A stretch of DNA of 64,000 nucleotides from Glandiceps talaboti. Its lineage: Eukaryota; Hemichordata; Enteropneusta; Spengelidae. Numbering within the stretch: position 1 is the first letter of the stretch; every line of letters starts with the position of its first letter. The position numbers were made by a program, and so were the translations under genes. Below, in pieces: positions 42,201 through 55,445 of the stretch. The stretch is from positions 16,836,842 through 16,900,841 of the forward strand of contig NC_135549.1 of assembly GCF_964340395.1 (NCBI RefSeq), given 5' to 3'. The notes below the pieces were generated by a model. It was not told the DNA's origin. It ran no database searches and saw nothing but the letters and a program-made list of their open reading frames with translations.

Positions 42201-42943
42201 TTTAAACACGTGTAATAGATGAATTACAGAAGCAATGAAAATCACACTCTCTTTGTGACATTGTGATCGAATACTGTAGGACAAGTTCATTTTACCCGTC
42301 ACCTAGTATACATGTATGTTATATTTCATTTTGAATGCTCTGCCACGCATATGGGAGAGTGGGGTAATTTAAATACTGAAGATTAAATTAATTTGAATGT
42401 AAAAAGCAAACAGGAAATAAAGTGACAAATTCCAACTCCTACGCAGTTTTTTGGAATCAGTGGAAGATGGCGGCGTAATTATATCAATGTTGATTTGTTG
42501 TAGCGTCCGCGTCCTTTGTTTCATCTTCCAGTACGTTCATACTAACCTTTGAACTACTCCAGTATTTCATTTATACTGACCTTTGACATTGGTAAAATAT
42601 TCAACAGGTGGTCGAACAAATTGACTGAAATTTGATATAACAATTAACCAACATCGACAGTGAATAAAATGTGCCTATTTTCCAAATTTAGATTTGCGAA
42701 TTGAATTACATCAACTAGTTTTCAGTTTATATATTTATACATTAATGATTAGAATCGGACTCCTTTGGTCGACAACCACATTTTTCGAACACTTTTTGCG
42801 GGCATTTGGAGTAATTCGAGAACAAACTTCGTTTGTAGACATGTGTTTCTCTTATTATATATATAACCTTTGACCCTACATGGCCTTTCGTATTTTCACG
42901 TGTTGGTTGTGATTCATTTTCTTACGAGCATAATATATCTATC

Positions 42944-42950
<7 letters not shown>

Positions 42951-43000
<50 letters not shown>

Positions 43001-43016
43001 GTGTGTGTGTGTGTGT
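42951..43016. repeat. (GT)n microsatellite
   Basis: GT run interrupted once near 42991-42999 by ATGTGTGAG. Confidence 0.9.
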
Positions 43017-43212
43017 TCTCACTGAGTTTATATATATATATGAATTATATATAAACAAAGTCATATATATATATATTTGGTAGAAGTCGGCAAACTCTAC
43101 ACAAGAATTACACGAAATAAAAATCATAATTATTATCGTTTCATTAATATTTGAAGTAAAAAAGGATCTCTCCGATTCCAGTATGAACGAGTCGATCTTA
43201 ATTCCATAGTTC

Positions 43213-43272
43213 AGACACTACAGTTGGTGTGCAGTCGCGCCATAGACACTGCAGTTGGTGTTTAGTTGTGCC
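43213..43272. repeat. Two-copy 29-31 bp tandem duplication
   Basis: AGACACTACAGTTGGTGTGC and its continuation are repeated immediately as AGACACTGCAGTTGGTGTTT. Confidence 0.7.
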
Positions 43273-45071
43273 GGAACCAGAGCGGAAACTAACGTACATT
43301 ATAGTCACGTGAAGACAATCGTGCAGGCCTAAATGTCAAAAACTGTCCTTTATAGGGGCATGCTAATAACCGTATATCACGAACCATTCACAGTCTGATT
43401 TATTTACGATGAGTTGTAATTCAACAAAATAGTGACCATAAATAAAAATAAAGTATTCAAAAAGATAATGAAAGCATGACCAACCCCCTAGGGCTAAGTT
43501 ACCTTAACACGACCATTCACAAAGTATAGAATGAACTTTCCCCTACTAAGTTTGAACGAAAGAAGTCAGTGTGTTGTACCACGACAGTTGTACTGCTACA
43601 GTTTGTCACACAACTTAAGTGGTGCATGCAAAAATGGACACTTTTTTTTCGCTACTATCATTACTTTTTTTGCGTTTTTCTTTCTGAATATATGGCACAT
43701 AGATTTTCACGGTTGTAGGAAATGCGAAAGAAAGTCGTGTTTGTGATGTTATTGAACAATCTTGGGAACAATCTGAAAGTTAATTCTATTGGTTATTAAT
43801 TCAAAGGTTTTGTAAAGCTTCGATGTCTGTAGGTCTCTATGGATGCGAGGGAGGGGGGGGCAATACACAAGTATAAAGAGGTTGAAGGCTCTGATATCAA
43901 AGTGGCAATTACACGGCGTGGTGTTATTTGTTTACCTCGATTACTTACTTCATGTAAAACATGAACATCGAAAGGCTGACAAATGTAGAAATCAGCAATA
44001 CTTAAATTTCTAAATTCGCATTAACACACTTCTTTTATACTCTTAAGTGCTGTGTTAATCGAGCTGTGTCACTCGCAGGGGAGTCATCTGATGATCACGT
44101 GGTATTCAGTAAATACTACAGGATACAGAAGTCATTACTCATGTCCTTGTGGATATTAACATAAATACACGTGTCAATATTGTACAGACACAAGTGTTGC
44201 TGAGATTATTATCGTTTTTTTTTATATATTTCAGTCTTTATTTAAGGCCATTATTACATAAGGAGAAAATCTAACATTCATAATTGGGGATGGGGTAGAC
44301 GACCTTTACATTCTTATAATTCGAAAGTAGTTAAATATCACTTCTTTTTGTAAATGTATAGTATTGGTAAGCACGATGTGTTTCAGATAAGAATAGCCAA
44401 GAAAGGGGTATAGGGATGGTGAATTTACCTCAAATAAATAAATAAATAGATAAATAAATAAATAAATAAATCCGACACTGTACTTAGTCCTAACCTATGT
44501 ATGGACAAGGTGTATGTTACAAAGTCACCATCTCAGACCACCAAATGTTTGGTGGTCTGAATCACCAATGTCTAGCTTGGTATTTGCAATTTCACGACCT
44601 GTAGCATGACTTTCTAAGGAGTTTGTCGATATGTCCATTATAATGTGATAAATGGTTGACGTGTGACAACATCTCGTTCTACTCAGCTTTTCGTTTACCT
44701 GTTGTACAAATAACCTGTCGGTAGCATTCCGTGAACTTTCAGCCCTGAGCCAGAAATACCTTCATTGTCTGACTTTAAGTGCACACTTTAACATCAATGG
44801 TCACGGCTTTACATTCGTCGTATAATACCAGCGTAAACACGGATACGCAGACGTAAAAAATATGCTGGTCAACGAAAGAATGCAAGAAAGGAAAATGGCG
44901 AATTTATCGTTTAAGCTAAAGTCACAGCACTGTAGTTATAGCAAGCCCAATAAATATTTGTACATGTTCACATTGCTAATCAACATGATTAACGCTTTCA
45001 TCAAAAATAGAATATTTATGCAGATGACATTGCGACCACATTCTCGCTCACCAGAGCCAGCTTAGCCGCGA

Positions 45072-45116
45072 CACTGCGAAATAACGACTGACGATGCCGT
45101 AAAAGAGGCTGTGGTT
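45072..45116. repeat. Dispersed repeat, inverted relative to 38219-38259
   Basis: CACTGCGAA and GCCGTAAAAGAGGCTGTGGT match the reverse complement of 38219-38259, with a short divergent centre. Confidence 0.6.
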
Positions 45117-48100
45117 TATGTGCGACCACATCGTCTCCAATTTATCAGAGCCATGTTGTTTAACTTTTTACCAAGGTCACATACAGTAAACCTAAGTCGG
45201 TCAAGTCCGTTAAATCTCGTAACGTTTAAAGCTTTTGAAAACAACTAAAGCGTAGCTGAAGAAAAGAATGCGTGACATTTCAAGAATTCTGAGTGGGTTT
45301 CAGCGGGAATGTGTACAATAGCAACGTAAAAACGATAGAAAGGGAAAGTGCTTGTTGTATCGTAGACAGTGACTGTATCTTTGTTGTGAATGGTTATCTA
45401 AGAATCGTCCTCACATCTGAGATTGATTGTGAGTCGACGTAGAACGATATGAAACACCATGCGTTATTTTGTCACCATCATCTGTTATAATATAAATTCA
45501 AAAAGCACCAAGAATAGTCCATCTTTTATGTAATTATCAACATTTTCTTACAATCGCGATATGGAGGTAAAATCGGATAAAAATCCGTGTTTTGTCTGTA
45601 CACTATTACAATGTATGCCGTTTTTCAAAATAACCAACAGAAAGTTAACCCCTCCTCGGCCAGTATTCAAATATGGCCATAACCATATATCAATTCCTGC
45701 GCAACCAAATACTAGTATTCAAAGTCTATGCGCACATTAAGTTTTGTAGACTTGTTTACAGGTCTCATAAAGACACTTTGTTGTAAACCTGGTTTACGTT
45801 TATCTGTTAAACTGTACTTATGACAATCGCGGTATTAAAGTATTTATTAAATGTATGTATGTTTACACATACGATACACCTTACCACGTTGTCATTATTT
45901 TCATTTTAGGTTTCAAAAATGTTTTTGAATACATTTTGTGACTGACCACAAAGACGTATCGTCCATGAAATAAAAATAGGTAATATCTATGATGGAGAAT
46001 AAGTATTGAAAAAATAATAACAACATTTTTAGATTAGATTCGATGAAAGTAGATTCGATAGAATTAGACTCGATAACATTAGATTAGATTGGTATGGACA
46101 TTCGCGACTAATACTACATAAACAAAAATAACAATATCTGAAACTGAAACTTGAGATGTCTTCGTGAATCAAGTTTGAAAGTGTTGCAGTTTGAACCTAA
46201 TATGATTTATATATACACCATAACGCCGTGTCGATAATATGGCGTAACTTACGTATAGTATGTATAGAGGATTAAATAATCAGAAAATGAACTTCGGCTA
46301 CCTTAAACTTTGATAAGTTCACAATCAATTTGTATACTGTAGTGGTCGTACTGAGATTGGGCTACTGACCCATTATCTGTTTGTCGTTGCAAGGGACGGC
46401 CATGTCCCCATGAGGACTTAACGTATTATTGTGTGTGGACAGTGTAGGGACTCTGTTGTCATCGTAAACTTTCTTTTAAAAAAGGATGAATAGAGCTAAA
46501 GGCGACAATGGACTTCACTGCATATGTATGTACAACGTACTTACCTCGGGTACCAATGCTGTCCACTCCCTGAGTTAGTAATCCCACTCAAAATCAACCG
46601 AACCGAATTGTTGTCACCTTATCAGGCATATGCGATAGATTAATTGATGGAGGAAAGACCCTTCAGAAGCTGGTGATTACCTTTCGAAAAAGGACACCCT
46701 CTACTTCTAAACTACCTACCAGTGACTATTAGTTCAGTTGAATGTATCGATTTAAGTAGTTGGCATTGGGCTAACTCACAGTCTACCAGTGGGCGGACTG
46801 TGTTGTAGTCGTGTGTCACTAAAAACTGAATGTGGTCAGTGGAGCCGAAAAGATAAACGGCGCACGTATTGGTGGATGTGAAGCAAGCACTCAAATAATA
46901 AAAAAAAAAGGCAGTTCACCTTTCACCCAGAATTACCTGATTTGTGTTTTATGTTTACGGATAACTTTTACCCACATAAATACCATGTGCTTCAATACAC
47001 GTAAAGCATTTTGAGTTCAAACTACACGATTTGATGTTCCATCACTCAAAGATATTAGGGCGAAAATTCAATCAATTCCCCGCTTGGTAAAATAAAAAAT
47101 TGAATGAAAGTTTGGTCGTTAAATAAATACGACCGCTATGCTTTAGAATAGTCCTGTCGTGGTTACTATACGCAGCACACCCAAGGACACTGAACTGCTT
47201 TCCGAGTTTGCATTGGACAAAGCCTAATCGACATTGCCTATGCTCCCAGTTCTAATGTTATTTGCCCTTTCGTTTTGTATGATGAGTTACAAAACAGGCT
47301 GCACTGGTACATCCCGAGGGTACACGCGTAGATATTTGACACAGTGTTCTTCAAATTGTACTTACCCTATTAGAGTTATACATTCTCGATACACGCTGAT
47401 ATCTGTGTTATGCAGGGGTGTGTTACCAAGGTGTCCTCGTAAATACTAGAAAGTTGGCAAATACATTACATTCTCGCTTATATTAACGAAGCCTTACATT
47501 CGAATGTTGTTGGCACATGTAACAATAGCAAGGTTTTAACCCACAGTCACACATTCTAAATTTACGTACAGCAAACACTACTGGAAACCAAAGTGTCTAT
47601 TTTTTCCGCTTGTACAATTAAAGAATATTAATAGCCTCTTGGACAGTGCCGTAAAGAGGTGTGTGCGAAACTAGAGATTGGTGATTTTTAATAACCCCAA
47701 TGTGTGACTCGCGATTTTGGATTAGTGTTATCTTGTCAGCAGAACAGTAAAAATGTAAATATTATGGTCATGCTTTCGTTTTCTACCAACTTTTTCCGAC
47801 AGTTCTGCCAGACAACTGCGACATTTTAATCTTAGTCGAACATGGGATTTTTAACTCATTTCGCTCTGTGTAAAACTCTGATTTATTGTTTCTGAAATTG
47901 TGACTTGGACAATAATTAAAGGATAGCTGAACACTTTAAGTGTCCGACCTCGATCTGAAAGTCAAGGAAATGCTTGAAGTGACATTTTGAAATGATGATC
48001 GGTAAATTGACTGAAAGCTCAAAACCGTGTTTCGTATAATATTGGGAGTTTGAAGTTGGGTATTTAATCAGAAAACTTTCTTGACGTATAATCATGACAT

Positions 48101-49102
48101 CAGACTCGATGACATCATTGTGGTGGCTGGATGGACAACTTACTGTGACCAACTCAGTTAACGCTTCATTTTTTTTAAATAGCGCCCTCTATAAGTGAAG
48201 TAGTGTATATCACAGTGACCCTTTCACAGTAGGAAAACGTCCCGTAGGAATTAAATGTAAGATATACAGTGCATAGCAATATAATATATTAATAAGAATG
48301 TGCGTGCTGGCTAGCTAGCATCAAGAATTTTAGTATTAGCAATATTACATGTATGTCTTATTGTTGAGAAAGAAAAAATCGTTTTGTTCATGAGCTGAAG
48401 CAAAATATAACTTAATATCTGCTTAATATATATTCGATAATCCCGGAGCAGGACTTGTTAAGTACGTCGTGGGATAGCCATCCATCTTTCTGGGTTTCCT
48501 TTCCTTGCCTTTGAGTCACATGTAGAATGCAATCATTCCATCCGTATAAAGTACTTCGTGATTATTGTCTCGGAAATTAGACAGTTGGTATGCAATTAAC
48601 ATTTCTTCAACTGTTCTTGTATTTCGCTGGCATTGTCTTCATTTCTATATGTGCATGTCGAATCGTGTCCTTTGGATGTTTTCAGAAGACAGTGGCATAT
48701 TCCCGAACTTAGTTATTTTTGGATTTTGGTCTTATTTTAACTAATAGTTGAGTGATCTGTGGGTTCATGGATTGTTTGGTTTAACTGGTTAATGGATGGA
48801 TAGATGGATGGATGGCTTGATAACTGATAACTATCCTGTTGAACGTTGAACGTCGAACGAGTACAGAATTGGTAATTAACTGCCCTCAAAGGTAATTTCT
48901 TCAATCAAACGATAAATTTGTGTAGTAACCAACAGCAAGCAAGGACTTTGGTAGAACCCCTGTCATGTGACACAGTCATACATCACGTGTTTTAGTCCAA
49001 TTTTTTTTACCGTTTAATTATATTGCTTGGGTGAGACTGGTGTATCCTTATTGTGATTATTAATTGACTTTTTGTCCGTTTCGCGGTCATTACTGTGTAA
49101 CA

Positions 49103-51998
49103 CTAAATTCGATATTTTTCTGATTCTTTTTCTGTATCATCGTCGGCCTTGTCTACCTTAGGCTTGTTGTATTTTATATATAAATTGTAGAGTGCCACTA
49201 TAATTACACTTTCAATGATAACAAAAAAGCTGTACAAGGAAGGTACAATCGTCATTTCTTTGTCGCCCACACCCCTAGCCAACATCAAATTGATAATGGC
49301 TAAAGCGAGAGCGCCATTTTGCATTCCGGTTTCGAAGGCTATGGCACGTCTCTGTGGAGGAGTTTGTCGGAACAACCATGGAATCAGATAACCCAGTAGA
49401 ATCGCAAGTAGCGGGTAGACTGCAGAAAGGAGATGTGGTCTCCATGACAACAAAAACAATTCAGGACTACTTATTGCGACGAGAACTATGCCTAGGACGA
49501 GAAGACACAAAGCCACTGAACTACAGACCTAGAATAAACCAAGAACATGACGACAGCAATTAGATATGAGAAAATATCATGATATAAAAATAAATGGCAA
49601 ATCGTAATTCAATATGTGCACATATTAAGGTGATATCTACTGTACCATAGCCTACCTGTAGTCTTGAAAGACTAAGGCTACAATAGTATTTCAGCTGCAC
49701 TTTCGATTTTTTTATTTTCACGAAAATTCAAAATGGCAGTTTGGATAGCTGATTAGAAATAGTGTTCCAGCGTTAGTCCTTCAAGACTACAGGTAAGCTA
49801 CATATCTATCAAAGAAATTCAAGAAAGTCTGTTGATTTATGCATGCATTTCGATCCATTTGCTTGGCCCAGAAAAACACACAACAGAATCGTACAGACTA
49901 ATCTCTATAACTATGTGAACTCTTGCAGAAACTGGTGTGATTACCACCTGACAAATCTAGGTAATCGACAAAAACAGAAAACAAAAAAATAAAAGACACG
50001 AACGGAAAAGTGAACGTATATACATAGAAAGGATAAGACACGAACACAGAGTTAATGACATGTAGGTGCTGAATCAAGAACTTGACAGAAAATAGTCCCG
50101 ATAAAACCTACTGATCCCTGGACAAAACATATAGGAAAAGGAAAAGGAAAGGAAATTATACTAAGAAAGAAAGGTTTGAAGAAAATTGGAGAGAGAAATG
50201 TTAGAGAATTTAGCCACTAACGAGAAATGGAGACTCACCTTAGCAATCAAGTTGCACCGCTTGGGTAGTTTCCAATGTACAATCATACCTATACCACAGG
50301 GAATTAGAAGAATAACCAGTGCAATGATAATATCAACATATGGAATAACTGCAGCTGCTTCAGCCCAACTTCTACTATAGATGAACAGGTTTAAAGGCAT
50401 CATACCAATGGCGATAGCTGTACAACAGGTAGTCATGCAAACACTGAGGGGAGAATAAAAACGTGGAAACATTGCAGTCACATACGAGTAGGACCAGGGA
50501 GGGGGGAGGGGTCAACCAAGATCGACCCCTGCGGCCCCTCTCAGTCGAAGGAATACATGAATGTATACGGTGTTCAGTTCAGCATTGAGTGAGGAAACGG
50601 ATGAGACTGATCAATGCCATGAAATTCGTCGATAAATGCTTTGTCTAAATTGTCATTTGCAGCCAATGTTACTTCACCTCGCCGAAACAGTGTGTGTTAT
50701 AGATGTATTTTTGTCTTGGTTTATACAATGTAGGTAGCCTGTAAGGTACGCCGTGACGGGCGCCCTCACACATCGGCGAGAGGAGGCGGGTGAGGGCGGA
50801 ATGTCACCACGTATCTTACAGTTTACAATGTAGGTAGATGAGAACAACACTTCAGACATGTCATTACAAATGAAAACAAAAAAAATTGATTGTGATACAC
50901 TTTAAATACCCAGTCCATTGCAGTAGACTACATCAAGTGTCACACGTATGTAGTATGCCAGACTTCTGTGACGTCAGTGACGTGGTAAAAATTGTTACAA
51001 TTATTGGTATTTTGTCTTCATTTGTAAAGAGTCTGCGTGTCTGAATGAAGTGTTTCGCCGAGACGAAAATACACTTATGGTACACACTCTTTCGACGAAC
51101 GTTGGTGAACTTGGCTGTAACTCTATGGTACTTCAACCTTTGATAGACTTTGATAAATCATGATATATATCATAATAGAAGATATGATGAGCATATCTTT
51201 GACTATGTTGTATATTAAGTGATATCATTTCCTGCCGCGTGGTGGCGCGCTTGTAGATATAGCGATGTACACGAGAAATATAATAGAGACTTCAGAATTT
51301 AAAAAGGGAAAGAGCTTTTCACCTTTACACAAAGAATGTATGAGTTGAACGTTAAAAACAAACATGGTGAGTTTGGAAAATTCAAATTATCTTAGAAAAA
51401 ATGTTCCCGAGTGCAATATTACATGCACTGGTTTTACTTAAACGTACTTTTTGTATCGATCGGAATTTAAATTGTCAAAAAGAGAACTAAATAAAAATAT
51501 TCTCTTAGATCGACTAAGACTGTAACGAAGCAAGAAAATGAAAATGATAGGCTTGCGTTCCAAACTTACATCAAATGATATTTATTTCCGTCTTGTACAA
51601 TCCGAAACACCTTACCTGAGACAAGTATCACCTTCGGTCCAGAACGTTAAGACATTTGACAGAGTACCTCCAGGACTTGTTGCGATGGCAAGGGTTCCAA
51701 GTGCAAGACCAGGTGATAACTGAAATATGTGTGCTAAGGACCAACCGAGGAACGGCATCAGGATAAACTGACAGCAAACCCCGATGATTATTCCAACTGG
51801 ACGACGTAGATTTTTCCATACTTCTTTCGGCGTTATTGTACATCCCATGCCGAACATGATCAGAATCAATGCCATTGCCAAGAACACCTGACTGGCCATG
51901 GTCAGTCGTTGCGTTACCGGATCAATCACTGTCGGCGTTGTTCCATTTGTGCCGTTGCCAGACATTGTAGACATCAACTGTGTCGTCGTATCAGTCAT
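49103..51998 (-). CDS. SLC10 family cotransporter lacking the long tail, gene 6
   Basis: Coding exons on the - strand are 51998-51616, 50443-50239 and 49528-49103 (phases 2 and 0), giving 337 residues, close to vertebrate SLC10A1/A2 length. The start MTDTTT follows a splice acceptor (GCATCTAG at 52008). The core is very close to gene 5: the segment MPFLGWSLAHIFQLSPGLAL is identical. Two differences stand out. The loop reads SPGGTLSN (Ser108 where all five paralogues have Cys), and exon 2 reads AIAIGMMPL rather than the usual GIGMMPL context. Exon 3 carries FETGMQN and stops after a short charged tail ending EKYRI, with no NP, WxxA/YA or QT blocks. Predicted plasma-membrane transporter without the tail-based interactions inferred for the others. 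Confidence 0.92.
49649..49799. mobile_element. MITE in intron 2 of gene 6
   Basis: The left arm 49649-49679 (CCTACCTGTAGTCTTGAAAG core) and right arm 49769-49799 are reverse complements over 31 bases with about three mismatches. Weaker pairing continues inwards. Non-coding. Confidence 0.75.
50738..50823. mobile_element. 86-bp palindromic element between 14-bp direct repeats
   Basis: The interior is an imperfect palindrome: CTGTAAGGTACGCCGTGACG at the left pairs with the right end TCACCACGTATCTTACAG. Exact 14-bp direct repeats TACAATGTAGGTAG flank it (50724-50737 and 50824-50837). It is G+C-richer than its surroundings and lies in intron 1 of gene 6. Related fragments occur near 30895-30950, 53443-53487 (inverted) and 63892-63960. 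Confidence 0.7.
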
Positions 51999-52009
51999 TT
52001 TGGTCACCT

Positions 52010-52870
52010 AGATGCATAAAAATTCGAACATTTTAATTTTATAACCTGAAATACGCTTTGGAAATAAATTGTTTAACCAACTCATGAAAAAGGGATAACT
52101 ACAATTGTTTGAATTTTTTTTTCAAAATGTTATCAAATTTAAGATATAATTTAGAATCCAATATGAATGCCAATAACATGTTTAAAAAAAGAAAAGAAAA
52201 ATTAATAAAAAATAAACACTTGTCGATTTCTTTGAAAACTAGATGGCGAATCTCCCATTTAAAAAAAAATTATTTCGAAAGAACCAGAAACAAATTTTCA
52301 TAAGACAAGGTTTGGAAATATTCTAAGAACTTTGATTTCCAGTGAAATTTGTCCTCGAAGCGCATTCTACGTTAATTCGGTTGTGGCACCTTTATTATAC
52401 CAGGTATTGATTCTGTAACTAATTTCCTCTTATGTAATAGGCAAGCTGATTAAAGTGTCCAACTCCCGCATACATTCTCAGATTCACTAATCACTGAGAA
52501 TCGAGCACCCTTTTTAATCGCTTCGTTTGTAACAGGACTATAGTCACCTATGTGTTAATTTATACTGCTTTCTACATGTAATCATGGCAATGTACGTGTG
52601 TTAACTTTCAACACGACTAGGCCTATTACATAACATGCGTTTACAGCCGACCCGTCGTTGTGACAAAATGGCGCACCGACCTTGAAACATTAACTACCAC
52701 CTTTACTTAGAAAGTCCTTTCCGATTAATAGGCACACATACATGACCCCTAGGCCTGTGGAATATTTTTGCAGTAATCGTAAATCACGGCGTTGAAGTAG
52801 CATGATTTATTGCCTAAATTACCTCATAGAAATATTTGTGACTAGAACGACCACATTCTGAAGGTTGACA
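52010..52870. other. 5' flank of gene 6
   Basis: No coding signal. Presumed promoter or 5' UTR intron side of the - strand transporter gene. Confidence 0.4.
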
Positions 52871-53074
52871 CCACAGTCACTTGTAAGCTAATATTCTATT
52901 CCCGGATGGTAATATTCTAGTCTCCGATGATCCTAATACAAAATAATAACGTTATATTAGGTATTTACGATATTCAAAAAATACCGTTGCCGGTGACTGT
53001 TACGGAATACATGATCATCCTAGACTAGAATATTACCATCCTGGAATAGAATATTAGCTCACAAGTGACTGTGG
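52871..53074. mobile_element. Foldback MITE with about 60-bp arms
   Basis: The left arm from 52871 (CCACAGTCACTTGTAAGCTA) and right arm ending 53074 are reverse complements over about 60 bases with roughly five mismatches, around a spacer of about 80 bases. Non-coding; no clear target-site duplication. Confidence 0.8.
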
Positions 53075-53079
53075 TTCAA

Positions 53080-55280
53080 GCACAGTTCCCCGTAGACAGT
53101 CATCGATCATCTACAATAATCCATTACCCTGCGTACATCAAACCTGACACCTGTTGAACAGGCAGACCAATCTGCACCCAGAAAGCTTCATTCTATCCCC
53201 ATTATCATATCTATTTTTGAATCTTTCGGTATTTTATGCAAATTTGTCTCGCATTATGTGCAGTGTTATCGAAGTATAAATATGTTATGTTCATAATTTT
53301 AGTACACAAAGTTATAGGACATTACGTACTCACGTGTGATCGGTTGCTTAGGAAACCATTTGTCTAGTCTGTCTCCTGGATATTGGGGTGACGAAGATCG
53401 AATACTCTCGTTTGTTAGTAGACTAAGTGGGGGTGGGGTGGGGTTAACCGATGTGTGAGGGCGCCCGTTACGGCGTACCTTACAGAATAGTTAGTTGCAG
53501 AATAAGACTATAGCGGGAACACATACATACAAACACACGTCGGAGCAGATTGCCTCTAGACCCTGACAAAGTGTCGGTCAAACAAGATTTTGACAGGAAG
53601 AGTGCATTTTGTTTTCCTGGCCACTACGTTTTTATATTATCATCCATATTTCAAGGGAAACTTCAATTTAGTCAACAACAAGTTAATATGCTGAACACAT
53701 TCTTGTTGTCAACTACACACTGATCGATGATTGCTAGCACGATCGTGATTTATATGTCATTTATGGTCATTTATTGACCTGTTACCACCCAGTAACAACG
53801 TCACTTTTTGGTATCAAACGTTTGGATTCTGTAAATAACTCGCACATTTCCAGTCACGGGCCAGCGTTGTTTTCGAACTGCACTGGTGTCAATTTTTCCC
53901 TGGTCAATCTCATATACATGCAGATACCTTTGCATATACAAATGTAGTAATTTTGAAATAACAGAAATCTCAAATTATTAATAAAACTATTGTTTAAAAT
54001 CCCCAAGTGAGATTTAGTATGGTATATAATTTACAGCAATATAAAAAAATAAAAATAGTTACATTGTTTTGTTGAAACTTTGACCCCCTATCCCGGACCT
54101 CTATACAATATGTGGTGTCGTATCATAGCTTAACCCGAGACTTTGTCACAGAGAAACGAAATCCGTAAAATCAAATGACCTGAGTTATGAAACTTCAACC
54201 CGCGTGCATCTTCTTTTAGCCACTGTCCAATGATGTGTATAGAGATTCATGGCGTTGGAATTACTAACCGTGTATTGGACACTTTCTTACACGAAATAAA
54301 AGAAAGGGGACAAAGTAAAACAATGGAAAAAATGGACTTCCTCGATACTTACCTCTGGCCGCAACAATAATAGTCTTCGTTACTCTTTACCAACTTGTAC
54401 AGTGTAGTCTATCGTTTATCTACGGTTACCGTAATTTGCATGAATTTATCTCGTAATGGTATTTGATTAAAATTAGACTAACGCTGTCCAAAAACAACAA
54501 CAAAGAGTATATTGTGCGGTTACCCACGATCAACACTGAGAGAGCACACTCTACCTTTGACCTCATGAGTCCGAGCAATAAAAGTGACATGTAGTAAGTA
54601 TACTGACTATATAGGATGGTAAATATACAACCTTACTATTATATTGCATTGCCAATGGAATGTGTAGATCCAGGATGTAGATCCAAATCACGAAAACGCA
54701 TGTATCAACAAAAACACAACGAACGACATTTAAAGGGGAACAACATTGAGAGTGGTTGTATGCGAGTTGCTTTTCTTTTTACGCTTAATTTCATGAGAAG
54801 AAGAGAAGATAATAATAACAACGTAATAGAGGATGCAGAAAAATTACAAAAAATGTACTTCCAATGTTACATCGAAAGACCTCTCTAAAATACTAGTAGG
54901 GCTTATAAAGCCAACATGCCAATTTGTAAAACTCTACTTTAGAGGAATTGATGATGATGATGGTGATGATGAACCGCATTCACCTTTTTAAATACATTTT
55001 CACCGTTGACATTATTACCATATTTTCATAGTTTTTCGATCAGAAATCTCTGTCACCCAAATAATGATAATTTGTAAGTGTCAACGAAAAATCCGTCTAC
55101 ATACTTTATCACTACCGATGACTGTAACTATAGAACCTTTCTACATCTTTATACGGAACATTTTCATTGCACCAGTGAGTACCCCATACTTTCACTTGTG
55201 TGCCTTCGCCCTGTTACCCTTGTATGCATTTAATTAAAAATGTTTAATTGTAACAGGGGTTGAACATGAATAAATTTGTC
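53080..55280. other. Intergenic, no gene seen
   Basis: No recognisable gene. It contains an inverted fragment of the palindromic family at 53443-53487. Confidence 0.45.
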
Positions 55281-55283
55281 ATG

Positions 55284-55445
<162 letters not shown>

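Larger units (their letters stand above)
42210..49100. other. Long intergenic region between genes 5 and 6
   Basis: About 6.9 kb with no recognisable gene. Contents are a (GT)n/(TA)n microsatellite (42951-43072), a 31/29-bp tandem duplication (43213-43272), a small perfect hairpin at 44534-44559, an (AAAT)n-like run at 44432-44471 and the dispersed repeat at 45072-45116. Short ORFs have no family resemblance. Confidence 0.5.
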
